NCBI RefSeq assembly: GCF_030020805.1
Contig: NZ_CP125098.1
Coordinates: 7,324,501-7,388,500, forward strand
Length of the DNA stretch: 64,000 bases
From: Paenibacillus sp. RC67
Lineage (GTDB): Bacteria; Bacillota; Bacilli; Paenibacillales; NBRC-103111
Direction of reading: 5' to 3'
Position numbers and translations under genes: made by a program. Below the pieces are notes generated by a model that saw only the letters and a list, made by a program, of their open reading frames with translations, was not told where the DNA came from and made no database searches. Shown in pieces: positions 53,144 to 61,408 of the stretch (within the stretch, counting starts at the first letter, position 1; each line of letters begins with the position of its first letter).

Positions 53144-54517
53144 ATGAAGAGCTTTATGAGAAAAAGCCTGATTCCGCTCTGTATGGCATCCGTAATGGCG
53201 TTATCCGCATGCGGCAGCAATGCGACTCAACAAGGAGCCGAAGGAGGCAGCGCTTCCCAGCCCGCAGCGCCTGTTAAGAGTCAGGAGCCGGTGAAGGTCG
53301 TCTGGTGGCACTCCATGAGCGGAGAGCTTGGCAAAGCGGTAGACAAGCTCGTATCTGACTTCAACGCATCCCAGAAAAACGTTGTGGTGGAAGCCGTATT
53401 CCAAGGAACCTACGATGAAAGCTTGAATAAAATGAAGGCTTCCATGGATTCCAAGAGCGGACCGGCGCTCATCCAAGTGTTTGAAGTGGGCAGCCGCTTC
53501 ATGATTGACTCCAAAGCCATCACCCCTATGCAAAAATTCATCGATGAAGATAAATACGATCTATCCCAGCTTGAAGAAAACATTTTGAACTACTACCGAA
53601 TTGACGGCAAGCTGAACTCTATGCCATTCAATACATCCAATCCGGTCCTGTATTACAACAAGGACATGTTTAAATCGGCCGGTCTTGATCCTGAGAAACC
53701 ACCTGTAACCTACGAAGACATATCCAAAGCAGCCAAAGCGATGACTAAAGACGGCAAAACAGGGGCATCCTTCGCAATCTACGGTTGGTTGATGGAACAG
53801 TTTTTTGCCAATCAGGGCGCTGAACTCCTGAACAACGGTAACGGTCGCAAAGCGGTGGCCACCGAATCTTTGGTCAACAGCGACGCAGGTGTCAAAACAT
53901 TAACTTGGTGGAAGCAGATGGTGGACGATAAAGTCGCCTTGAATCTCGGACGTAAAACCGATGATACGAAAAAAGCGTTCCTCGCTGGTCAAATCGGCAT
54001 GACACTCGACTCTACTGGCTCTCTTCGTGGAATAGTTGACGGAGCGCAAGGCAAATTTGAGGTCGGCACGGCCTTCCTGCCTAAGCCTACTGATGCTAAA
54101 GACGGTGGTGTGATCGTTGGCGGTGCGAGCTTGTACATCCTAAACAACCGCAGCGAAGCTGAACAAAAGGGTGCATGGGAGTTCATCAAGTTTCTAGCCG
54201 AACCAAAGCAGCAAGCTTACTGGCATGTTAACACCGGTTACTTCCCTATTACAAAAAAAGCGTATGACGAACAAACGGTCAAAGACAACTTAAGCAAATA
54301 TCCACAATTGAAAACAGCGGTTGAACAGCTTCATGCTACCAAGGCAAATACCGCTACTCAAGGCGCAGTTATGGGCGTATTCCCTGAAGCACGCCAGCTG
54401 ACTGAGACGGCGATTGAGGAAGTATTGAACGGCAAGAAGCAGCCGAAGGAAGCGCTCGATGCCGCTGCCAAAGAAATTAGCAGCAAGCTCGCTGCTTACA
54501 ACAAAACGGTGAAGTAA
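53144..54517 (+). CDS. ugpB: Glycerol-3-phosphate-binding lipoprotein UgpB-like
   Basis: A 457-residue lipoprotein (signal peptide ending ALSACGSN; lipidated Cys at about 22). The mature part resembles UgpB closely along its length: VVWWHSMSGELGKAVDKL, PALIQVFEVGSRFMIDSKAI, NSMPFNTSNPVLYYNKDMFKSAG, GGASLYILN and WHVNTGYFPITKKAY. It captures glycerol-3-phosphate outside the membrane for the UgpA/UgpE channel. No ATPase gene follows; Gram-positive sugar importers often share a general ATPase (MsmX/UgpC type) encoded elsewhere. GGGAGAG precedes the ATG. A 188-bp gap separates it from ugpE. Confidence 0.87.
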   Translation: MKSFMRKSLIPLCMASVMALSACGSNATQQGAEGGSASQPAAPVKSQEPVKVVWWHSMSGELGKAVDKLVSDFNASQKNVVVEAVFQGTYDESLNKMKASMDSKSGPALIQVFEVGSRFMIDSKAITPMQKFIDEDKYDLSQLEENILNYYRIDGKLNSMPFNTSNPVLYYNKDMFKSAGLDPEKPPVTYEDISKAAKAMTKDGKTGASFAIYGWLMEQFFANQGAELLNNGNGRKAVATESLVNSDAGVKTLTWWKQMVDDKVALNLGRKTDDTKKAFLAGQIGMTLDSTGSLRGIVDGAQGKFEVGTAFLPKPTDAKDGGVIVGGASLYILNNRSEAEQKGAWEFIKFLAEPKQQAYWHVNTGYFPITKKAYDEQTVKDNLSKYPQLKTAVEQLHATKANTATQGAVMGVFPEARQLTETAIEEVLNGKKQPKEALDAAAKEISSKLAAYNKTVK

Positions 54518-54539
54518 TAAACAGCTCTATAACCAAAAC

Positions 54540-54592
54540 AAGAGTGACTGTCCAGTACACAAGCAAAATGTACCGGGCCTCACTCTTTTTTT
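54540..54592 (+). terminator. Terminator after ugpB
   Basis: AAGAGTGACTGTCCAGTAC pairs with GTACCGGGCCTCACTCTT, followed by T run. Confidence 0.75.
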
Positions 54593-54777
54593 CTGTTCTG
54601 TGTGACTAATAATCAATATTATGGAAAAAAGTTCCGCTAATCATATTATTTGCGTTTATAATGGTTTATAGAAAAATCTAAGACATAACTCATGACAGGT
54701 AACCCTTCAGAATAACAGCCTTCCATTGCTGCCCCCCATGACATAGAATACATATAGAAAAGGAATGATGAGGAGAC

Positions 54778-55989
54778 ATGACGGTTTCATTCATTACGTT
54801 TGGCATTACATTCTGGCTAGGATTATATATAAGCAACCGAGATAAACGAAACGTTCGCTTGCTGCTTTGCGGAATCAGCATAATTCTCAACACTTTAGGC
54901 ATCGGGGCTTCCTTACTGCTTTCTACCGCACATCCTCCGATAACCTCGTTAGTGGCATGGATTCCTTCGTTATGCCTATATTTGTCATTTGCCGCTTGGT
55001 TAAGCGCAGTGGTTTGGAGCTCTTTCGCCATACAAGATGAACCGCAGCCGAATCCCTCTATATGGAAGAAACTTACTGGCTTTGGCCGTTTCACTACCGT
55101 ATTGCCGTTACTCCTTGGAGTTGTTACCGCCTTTGGTTACTCGCTACATTGGTGGGATGACTCCAATACATGGGCGCTCGCACCCTTCTCCGCCACCTTG
55201 GCCTTGTTCGGTATTCATCGTTTAATAAAGGAAGTGGAATCACAAGGAGAAACGTGGCTTCCTGACTTTCTCCGATCCTTTGACTATTCCATTATCTTTA
55301 CAGCATTGTTCTCCGGCCAAGTAGCCATCGTCATCCTTCTGGGAGCAGGCTGGAACGCAGTAACGGTATCACTCCTGCTTGTTAGTATCGTCATTTCGAT
55401 TACTTTCCAGGTCTATGTGTACCCCGTTCGGGCCTTATTGGACAGCATTGCGTTCGCAACCTTTCCGAAGCTGCGAGAAGACCGAGCACGGTTGAGGTTG
55501 GTTGAGGACGTTCAAGTTCGCATAGACGATCAAGCACAGCCAGAAGAAATGGATGAAGAGGAGCTATACAGGCATACACGACGTGCGCTAAGTCAATTTG
55601 GCGATCTGCAGCGAATCGCTGCCAGTCCTCTTACTCAGCTGAGGCTGATTGAACGCAGATTGAAAGAGCGCGGGGCTGATGATGAAGTTGTCGAACGTGC
55701 GGTCGAGTTAAAGGCCGTACTCCTAGAAAGCGTAGGGCAATTAAAGCCAAGGCAAGACGAATCGTTCGGCACAGCCGATGAATGGAGGCATTACAATGCG
55801 CTCTACTTTCCTTATATTATTGGCATCAAGCCTTACAGTCTCCGCTACTCCCCGGACAAATTAGATCCATCTTCTTTGGAAGCTCTAGAGTGGTTTAGAA
55901 CTTATGTACCGGAACGCACCTATTACAATTGGCAAAATGCAGGCGCCAAATTAGTCGCCACCATGCTCAAGGAAAAAAATGCAAGCTAA
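54778..55989 (+). CDS. Uncharacterised membrane protein with cytosolic C-terminal domain
   Basis: A 403-residue protein. The N-terminal 220 residues have six to seven hydrophobic helices; the C-terminal 180 are soluble and charged (EDRARLRLVEDVQVRIDDQAQP...), with helical stretches and a conserved-looking GIKPYSLRYS...WFRTYVPERTYYNWQN segment near the end. The membrane part is reminiscent of 7TM receptor-like sensors, but no output domain is recognised. GAGGAG precedes the ATG. It is transcribed alone. No function is assigned. Confidence 0.65.
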   Translation: MTVSFITFGITFWLGLYISNRDKRNVRLLLCGISIILNTLGIGASLLLSTAHPPITSLVAWIPSLCLYLSFAAWLSAVVWSSFAIQDEPQPNPSIWKKLTGFGRFTTVLPLLLGVVTAFGYSLHWWDDSNTWALAPFSATLALFGIHRLIKEVESQGETWLPDFLRSFDYSIIFTALFSGQVAIVILLGAGWNAVTVSLLLVSIVISITFQVYVYPVRALLDSIAFATFPKLREDRARLRLVEDVQVRIDDQAQPEEMDEEELYRHTRRALSQFGDLQRIAASPLTQLRLIERRLKERGADDEVVERAVELKAVLLESVGQLKPRQDESFGTADEWRHYNALYFPYIIGIKPYSLRYSPDKLDPSSLEALEWFRTYVPERTYYNWQNAGAKLVATMLKEKNAS

Positions 55990-55998
55990 GCAACGAAT

Positions 55999-56040
55999 AC
56001 GATCGTTTTCTCAAAAATAGGAGAAATCGGTCGTTTTTAT
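55999..56040 (+). terminator. Terminator
   Basis: ACGATCGTTTTCTC pairs with GGAGAAATCGGTCGT, followed by T5. Confidence 0.65.
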
Positions 56041-56156
56041 TTTTAAAAAATGACTTTGTGGCAGTAAATTGCAGTGAAATGTATGGTAATGGCAGGTTTT
56101 TTCGAGCTAGGATAGGGCTGTAAGAACCACCAATACCCTTTTAGGAGGAATGTTCA

Positions 56157-56627
56157 ATGTCACAAGCAATCATTAAAAATGGTGTAACGGTTCGTCAATT
56201 GGTCTTAGGTTCCGTCGAGGCGATTCCGGAGGAATGGTACGATAAACAACCTAATGGATTTAACCATACGATTAGATGGAACGTAGGTCACATGATAACG
56301 ATGATGAATTGGTTTCTTGCTAATCAAACCGCTTTCGAGTATAAGCTGCCTGAACACTACTTCTCCTTATTCATAACTGGAACCCAACCAACGGATTGGA
56401 CGGTTACTCCACCATCCAAGGAAGAGTTGATACATCACCTGTCTGGACAATGCGAAGTGCTGACGAAGCTCCCTGCGGAATCGTTAGAGCAGCAGCTGGA
56501 GAAGCCGTTTGAAATGGGACCTTTGCGTTTTATGAGCCCAGCGGAAGTCCTTAGTTTTGCCGTGGCCCATGAAGCCGTGCATCTTGGAATGCTTTCTGGT
56601 TTAGTAAAAGTCATTAAGGTAAGCTAG
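56157..56627 (+). CDS. DinB-family protein
   Basis: A 156-residue protein of the DinB/YfiT four-helix fold. The His residues that would form a metal site are in IRWNVGHMITMMNW (about residue 45), and AVAHEAVHLGML (about 138-142). It is close to the DinB_2 group. The function may be thiol transfer or hydrolysis; no partner gene is seen. TAGGAGG precedes the ATG at 56157. Confidence 0.82.
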   Translation: MSQAIIKNGVTVRQLVLGSVEAIPEEWYDKQPNGFNHTIRWNVGHMITMMNWFLANQTAFEYKLPEHYFSLFITGTQPTDWTVTPPSKEELIHHLSGQCEVLTKLPAESLEQQLEKPFEMGPLRFMSPAEVLSFAVAHEAVHLGMLSGLVKVIKVS

Positions 56628-56718
56628 CCTACAAAAAGAGTGCATTCTTTTCCAACCATCCGTCCATACTACTGTTGGTATTTCAATCAAAAAAATTAAT
56701 TATCGGAGGTACGAAGGA

Positions 56719-56901
56719 ATGCCTACTAGCAGAGGACATCAAGGCGCTACAGGAATCGGACAAGCGGAGGAGCAGCTGAACGACCAGGTGCAAGCAGCTG
56801 GAGAAATGCAAGGAGAAAGCGAGCTGGATCAAGCAGTATCGGAGCAAGCTAACCAACAAGAAACCGAGCTGGATGAAATCATTCCATCTGACCCAGAGTA
56901 G
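56719..56901 (+). CDS. 60-residue acidic hydrophilic protein
   Basis: A short gene with ribosome site TCGGAGGTACGAAGG and a strong terminator after it. The protein is Gln/Glu-rich (14 or so Gln, many Glu), lacks hydrophobic or aromatic residues, starts MPTSRGHQGATG and ends with an acidic tail (IIPSDPE). It looks disordered, like small acid-soluble or stress-type proteins, but no family is recognised. Confidence 0.65.
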   Translation: MPTSRGHQGATGIGQAEEQLNDQVQAAGEMQGESELDQAVSEQANQQETELDEIIPSDPE

Positions 56902-56924
56902 CCAAACTAAGCGATCATAGGTGT

Positions 56925-56955
56925 AAAAAACAGACACGATACAGTGTCTGTTTTT
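56925..56955. terminator. Bidirectional terminator
   Basis: AAAAAACAGACAC-GATACA-GTGTCTGTTTTT lies between the plus-strand 60-residue gene and the minus-strand small membrane gene. Confidence 0.8.
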
Positions 56956-56975
56956 GCAGTGGCTATAGGTATCCG

Positions 56976-57116
56976 TTATGACTTTTTCCAAGGAGGGTCC
57001 CCGTACTTATGAATCAAATCCGAAATCTTATACAAAAATAACGGAACAGCTACCGTAAGAATCGTACAGAGAATAACCATACCAGAAGGTAATCGCCTAA
57101 GAATGATCTCCCACAA
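56976..57116 (-). CDS. 46-residue small membrane protein
   Basis: A short minus-strand frame that starts at TTG (57116, or 57122), with AGAGAGGGG nine nt before it. It has a basic start (WEIILRRLPSG), one membrane helix (MVILCTILTVAVPLFLY) and a basic end (GDPPWKKS). Signals and charge pattern look real. No family is recognised. It lies between a terminator and a GerA fragment. Confidence 0.5.
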   Translation of the reverse strand: MWEIILRRLPSGMVILCTILTVAVPLFLYKISDLIHKYGDPPWKKS

Positions 57117-57239
57117 AATCAATGTCCCCTCTCTGACCTTAATACACTGCCGCTCCTCTGAATTTCAGATTCAACTGTCACCTCTATAACAGCTTTGGAG
57201 AAAAGCTACTTCCCTTCTTCCCAATCATCTTTAATTTTC

Positions 57240-57545
57240 TTACACGTTGTATAATATTCCTGGTATAAAAACAGCCCGAAATCGGGTAACAAGCTCATCC
57301 CCGAATGCAGGGATTGTCTTATTGGATTCACCTAGGTTGATGAGCATGCTTTTTAAAATCAGCTCGTTGACCAGCTCTCTATTGACTAACCCATCGATAC
57401 AGATAATCGCACCGGAATGCCCCGTGCCAATCTTGAATTCTCTAATGACCAGGTCGCTTGGAAACCCCATTTTATTTTGGATGTAATCTATATTGCTCTT
57501 GAGATCCACAGACAGTTTTGTCTCATTCTTCTCTGGGTTCGTCAT
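57240..57545 (-). pseudogene. Truncated GerA-type spore germination receptor fragment
   Basis: A 101-residue frame with the typical N-terminus of GerA-subunit germinant-receptor proteins: a short hydrophilic start, then NIDYIQNKMGFPSDLVIREFKIG and GAIICIDGLVNRELVNELILKSML. Full-length proteins have about 480-530 residues with membrane helices; here the frame ends after about 100 residues (IPGILYNV) and no continuation is seen. It is a remnant, or at best a truncated domain. Confidence 0.75.
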
Positions 57546-57649
57546 ATCTTCACCGCCTCAAAGCTAAATCCCATTTATTACTATTACCTGAATGGGTAAC
57601 ACTTATCCAAATGAGACTAGCCGCAAGAAGGAAGCACTGCAAAATAGAA

Positions 57650-57693
57650 CAAAAGCAGCCCGCTAACTGCATTGGCTGCAGCTGCGGGCTGTT
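57650..57693 (-). terminator. Terminator after the chemoreceptor gene
   Basis: AGCAGCCCGC pairs with GCGGGCTGTT; the minus-strand reading ends in a T run. Confidence 0.7.
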
Positions 57694-57711
57694 CTATAAC
57701 TAGGCTTCAAA

Positions 57712-59487
57712 CTATGCGGTTTTAAATTGGGATAAAAGCTGCTGCAGCTCTCCCGCCATGTTGGATAACGATTGGGCCGAGGTTTGCACTTCCTCCGTCG
57801 TATGAAGCTGGCCTTGTGCCGAGTCCGATACGTTTTGGGATGAAGAGGCCGTTTCTTTGGCAATATACGCCACTTGCTGAACCGCTGCGGTGATTTGCTG
57901 CGCTCCGGCCGAGATTTGCTCGGAAGTTGCTGCCATCTCCTGAATTTGTGATGCGATATGTGAGGTCGAGACTAAGATTTGGTTAAAGTTCTGCTCCGTT
58001 CCCTTAACTAGCTCGATACCCATCTGGACTTCGTCCTTCACTTTCCCCATTGAATCGCCGGACTCACGGATACTCGATTGAATCTCGTGAAGCAGCTTGG
58101 CAATTTCGTTTGAGGAGCTGCCTGACTGCTCAGCAAGCTTGCGCACCTCGCCAGCAACAACGGCGAATCCGCGCCCCTGCTCGCCTGCACGTGCAGCCTC
58201 AATGGCGGCATTAAGCGCCAATAGATTGGTCTGCGACGCAATTTCTTGAATCGCCAACAAGATGCTGCCGATCTGGCGCGATTTATTCTCCAGCATATCA
58301 ATCACTTGATCAGTATGATGAACCGAAGAATGGATGGATTGCATCTGATTCACCGTATTTTGAACAAAGGCCTCGCCGCTTTCCGCCTGCTGCTTCGTCC
58401 ATTCAACGGATTCGGCAATGGAAGAAGCGCTCTCCGCCATACGGCTGATTCCTTCTCCAACCTCCTCCATAGAGCGTGACGTTTCTTCCATCGTTAACGT
58501 TTGTTGATCTGCTCCTGTAGCCACTTCCTTAACGGTTGCGGCTATTTCAGCGGAGGTCTGCTGCATTTCACCTGAACTCGACTTCAGCTGTTCTGCGGAT
58601 ACAGTGACCAGCTGCGCGTGCTCATTAATGGTTTCGATCATTTGTCTCATATTGTTGGCCATATGTACAAAGGCAGCGTTGAGCTCGCCGATTTCATCAT
58701 TACGGTTTAGAGCTACTGCTCTCTCTGATAAGTCGCCTTCCGATATCCGTTTCGCTGAATTGCTCATCTCTTTAAGCGGTTTGGATACATGCCGTGCCAT
58801 AAAGAAGGAGACAGCTAATCCAACTGCGATAGCCAGAATACTAAGCACAATAACCCAAATAACCCCGGAACGATTCGAATCTTCCAGCTCCTCTGACCAT
58901 CCATCTGCATGGGTCTGAATATTGCGAGTGAGCACATCAATAATCATGCTGCATCCGCTAATAAATTCATCTGCCTGTTGGATCAACCTCATCCCATCGG
59001 GACCGTGCTGCTGAGCTGCACTTAGAATCGTAGGAAACAAGTTTTCATACGATTCCCATTGCTTAGCAAACAATTTTTGAAGCGTGATATCTTTGTCTGT
59101 AATTGCGATCTTCTCCAACATCTTGGTTTTGGACTGAATTTCTCCAAACAGCGCCTTCGCTCTATCCGGCTGAGTAACGACTTCATCAGTCATTCCCATA
59201 CTGGACATCTCCCCTGAGCTCTTCTCTGGCATATTCAGCTGAATGCGAAGAATCAGATCATCCAGTTCTTTAATATCGTGGTTCAAATTCCCCAGTAAAA
59301 CAACGCTCGGCAAGCCCGTTTTCGTCATTTGCTTGGACTTCACGCCCATTGTGCTCATTTGGGTCAGTGAGGTTGCACTTACAGCCGATAGCAGCAGGAG
59401 TACGATCAAAAAGCTGAAGAACAATTTCTTGTACAAAGATAGCTGCGAAGCTTTCATGACCATATCCCGTAATAGTTTCTCTTTCAT
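57712..59487 (-). CDS. Methyl-accepting chemotaxis protein
   Basis: A 591-residue chemoreceptor. The order is: membrane helix 1 (about 18-38), a four-helix-bundle ligand-binding region outside the membrane (about 40-210), membrane helix 2 (GVIWVIVLSILAIAVGLAV), a HAMP domain (RHVSKPLKEMSNSAKRISEGDLSERA), and a long cytoplasmic coiled coil with the signalling tip IASQTNLLALNAAIEAARAGEQGRGFAVVAGEVRKLAEQS. It would sense an unknown ligand and control CheA. The ATG at 59487 follows GGAGGAAAACG. Confidence 0.93.
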   Translation of the reverse strand: MKEKLLRDMVMKASQLSLYKKLFFSFLIVLLLLSAVSATSLTQMSTMGVKSKQMTKTGLPSVVLLGNLNHDIKELDDLILRIQLNMPEKSSGEMSSMGMTDEVVTQPDRAKALFGEIQSKTKMLEKIAITDKDITLQKLFAKQWESYENLFPTILSAAQQHGPDGMRLIQQADEFISGCSMIIDVLTRNIQTHADGWSEELEDSNRSGVIWVIVLSILAIAVGLAVSFFMARHVSKPLKEMSNSAKRISEGDLSERAVALNRNDEIGELNAAFVHMANNMRQMIETINEHAQLVTVSAEQLKSSSGEMQQTSAEIAATVKEVATGADQQTLTMEETSRSMEEVGEGISRMAESASSIAESVEWTKQQAESGEAFVQNTVNQMQSIHSSVHHTDQVIDMLENKSRQIGSILLAIQEIASQTNLLALNAAIEAARAGEQGRGFAVVAGEVRKLAEQSGSSSNEIAKLLHEIQSSIRESGDSMGKVKDEVQMGIELVKGTEQNFNQILVSTSHIASQIQEMAATSEQISAGAQQITAAVQQVAYIAKETASSSQNVSDSAQGQLHTTEEVQTSAQSLSNMAGELQQLLSQFKTA

Positions 59488-59701
59488 TCCGTTTTCCTCC
59501 GATTCTGTCTGCTTTGTAGGGTCTTTTCTCTATTTTTTGAAAGCGTTTTTCCCTTTCATTTACATTTCATCCCCATCTTTATTTCGACAAGATAGGCCTA
59601 ATTCTTTATAGATTTTGTCGAATTTTAATTGTTTTTTTCAAAAAAAGTTGCTGCATTGTGAATAAATAGGGACTATGTCCCATATTCAAAACCCAAAGAA
59701 A

Positions 59702-59743
59702 ACAAAAAGCCCTTACAGCCAAAAAAAATCAGCTAAGGGCTTC
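59702..59743 (-). terminator. Terminator after the GreA-like gene
   Basis: AAGCCCTTA pairs with TAAGGGCTT around an A8-containing loop; the minus-strand reading continues in a T run. Confidence 0.65.
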
Positions 59744-59770
59744 CTGTTCCTCATATGATATTATAAAATG

Positions 59771-60220
59771 CTACATTCTTGGCTTATCATAGGGCTCTCC
59801 CATATTGACATACTTCACCTGACGTACTTGTACGTTCGAGCTGCCTATCGGAGTTTCGATTGATCTGCTCTCGTCCTGTGCTGCCATTAGCAGCTGGAAT
59901 CCGAATGGAGCCAGAAAAGAAATCTGGTTGCGCTCTGGGTCAGCCTGATGCGGAAATACAATCGTATAGCAATCCTCAAAGCCTTCGTCCACCGTCTGGA
60001 TCTCACTTCCTATCAGCGCGACGGAATGAAGCTTATCTTCCTCAAAATTAGCGATGATATCTTCTAAAGTCCGGGTATACTCCTCGACGAATTGCTCGCC
60101 TTTTTTCTTCATTCGTTCATTAGCAAAGTAATTATCCAGAATATGAAATCTTTCCTCGTCAAAATATACGAGCTGGCGAATCAGCTGCAGTCTGGCAGAT
60201 TGGAGCAAACTATGGTTCAA
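59771..60220 (-). CDS. GreA/GreB C-terminal-like protein
   Basis: A 149-residue protein. The N-terminal half is helical and charged (LIRQLVYFDEERFHILDNYF...). The C-terminal half resembles the FKBP-like domain of GreA/GreB (SVALIGSEIQTVDEGFEDCYTIVFP, then NQISFLAPFGFQLL, like the conserved SPLG segment). Related proteins bind RNA polymerase, but the acidic tip residues of GreA are not clearly kept. The start is a TTG at 60220, placed seven nt after a perfect GGAGGTGAT. A 24-residue frame overlaps the start. Confidence 0.62.
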   Translation of the reverse strand: MNHSLLQSARLQLIRQLVYFDEERFHILDNYFANERMKKKGEQFVEEYTRTLEDIIANFEEDKLHSVALIGSEIQTVDEGFEDCYTIVFPHQADPERNQISFLAPFGFQLLMAAQDESRSIETPIGSSNVQVRQVKYVNMGEPYDKPRM

Positions 60221-60284
60221 AATAAGGATCACCTCCGCTGCGAACAATCTCGCCTTCCGTAAAATATCCGTATAACGCTTTCAT
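60210..60284 (-). CDS. Possible 24-residue leader peptide upstream of the GreA-like gene
   Basis: ATG at 60284 preceded by AAAGGAGGTCAG, a near-perfect ribosome site. The peptide (MKALYGYFTEGEIVRSGGDP...) stops inside the first codons of the GreA-like gene, overlapping by 11 nt. The ribosome site of the downstream gene lies within it, so translation could be coupled. Confidence 0.45.
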   Translation of the reverse strand: MKALYGYFTEGEIVRSGGDPYFEP

Positions 60285-60304
60285 TTTTGTTCTGACCTCC
60301 TTTG

Positions 60305-60336
60305 AAAAAATAAGGCCTCTTGGATAAGAGGCCCTT
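60305..60336 (-). promoter_or_regulatory. Terminator-like hairpin before the leader peptide (possible attenuator)
   Basis: On the minus strand GGGCCTCTT-ATCC-AAGAGGCC is followed by TTATTTTTT, ending a few nt before the AGGAGG site of the leader peptide. A terminator at this place points to attenuation of the GreA-like transcript. Confidence 0.45.
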
Positions 60337-60477
60337 TACGTTATCTTACCAGAAAGATGCTTGTATTCCCAACCCCCTCCAGCGATTTCGTTAAAAAAGC
60401 ATACTTTCCAAAGGGAAACAGACGGTCCGTGTAGAATGGTTAGAAGCACGAAAAAAATGAACAAGAGGAGAACAACG

Positions 60478-61389
60478 ATGACGAAATCTGTGACTGTACA
60501 GGATCTGGTGAAGCGCTTCTCCTTGGAAGTGCTTGCCGGCGAGAAAGAGCTGCATAGAACGATTGAAAAGCCTAAGACCCACCGCCCTGGACTGGAGTTT
60601 GTTGGATATTTCGATTTTTTTCAACAAGCACGTGTGCAGGTGCTGGGGAGCAAAGAAATTACTTATTTGCATACGCTAAGTGAAGAAGAACGCAACGAAA
60701 GAATCGGCAATATTGTGAAATACCATCCCCCCTGCTTCGTCGTTACCCGCAATCAGGAAGGGCTTAAATATTTAATGAAATATTGCGAGGAGGAAGGCAT
60801 TCCTCTGCTGCGAACCCATGAGGCGACACCTAAATTTCTGGAGCTGGTGGACGGCTATTTAACGAAGGCGTTAGCCCAGGAGATTACAATCCATGGAGTC
60901 ATTGTTAATGTCTCGGGAATCGGCATATTACTTCGGGGTAAATCTGGTGTTGGAAAAAGTGAGACGGCCCATACGCTCATTCGCCGAGGCCATCGGTTGG
61001 TTGCGGACGATATTGTCGTGCTTAAGAAAATCAGTCCTGAGACGCTAATCGGAACTCATAATGGAAAAAGCAAAGAGTTCCTGGCTCTGCGCAGCATCGG
61101 ACTTATTAATGTATCCCGTCTGTATGGAAGAAGAGCGTTTCAGGATGAAACGCGTATTGTGCTCGATATCGAGCTGACGCAATGGAAGGATGATGCGTTA
61201 AATAACGATCTGGAGCTGGAATCTACCTTCACGGACTATATGGATGTGCGCATCCCCCATATTGAGATCCAGCTTCAACCTGGCAGAGATGTGGCCGGAC
61301 TGGTCGAAGCAGCTGCGAACAATTGGTACCTTCGCCAGCAAGGCTACAGCGCCGTTGAAGATTTCATGAAACGGTTGGAAGAGCACTAA
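60478..61389 (+). CDS. hprK: HPr kinase/phosphorylase-like protein
   Basis: A 303-residue protein close in length to HprK (about 310). The N-terminal domain has THRPGLEFVGYFDFF, like HprK. The C-terminal kinase domain has the P-loop RGKSGVGKSE (about residue 155-164), HRLVADDIVVL, and the C-terminal phosphorylase region. The HprK signature, usually LEIRGLGIIN, reads LALRSIGLIN: the Glu and Gly are replaced by Ala and Ser. It lacks the lgt neighbour usual for hprK, so it may be a second, altered paralogue. Canonical HprK phosphorylates HPr on Ser46 for catabolite repression. The ATG at 60478 follows AGAGGAG. Confidence 0.75.
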   Translation: MTKSVTVQDLVKRFSLEVLAGEKELHRTIEKPKTHRPGLEFVGYFDFFQQARVQVLGSKEITYLHTLSEEERNERIGNIVKYHPPCFVVTRNQEGLKYLMKYCEEEGIPLLRTHEATPKFLELVDGYLTKALAQEITIHGVIVNVSGIGILLRGKSGVGKSETAHTLIRRGHRLVADDIVVLKKISPETLIGTHNGKSKEFLALRSIGLINVSRLYGRRAFQDETRIVLDIELTQWKDDALNNDLELESTFTDYMDVRIPHIEIQLQPGRDVAGLVEAAANNWYLRQQGYSAVEDFMKRLEEH

Positions 61390-61408
61390 TGGCAAGCCGC
61401 GGCGCATG

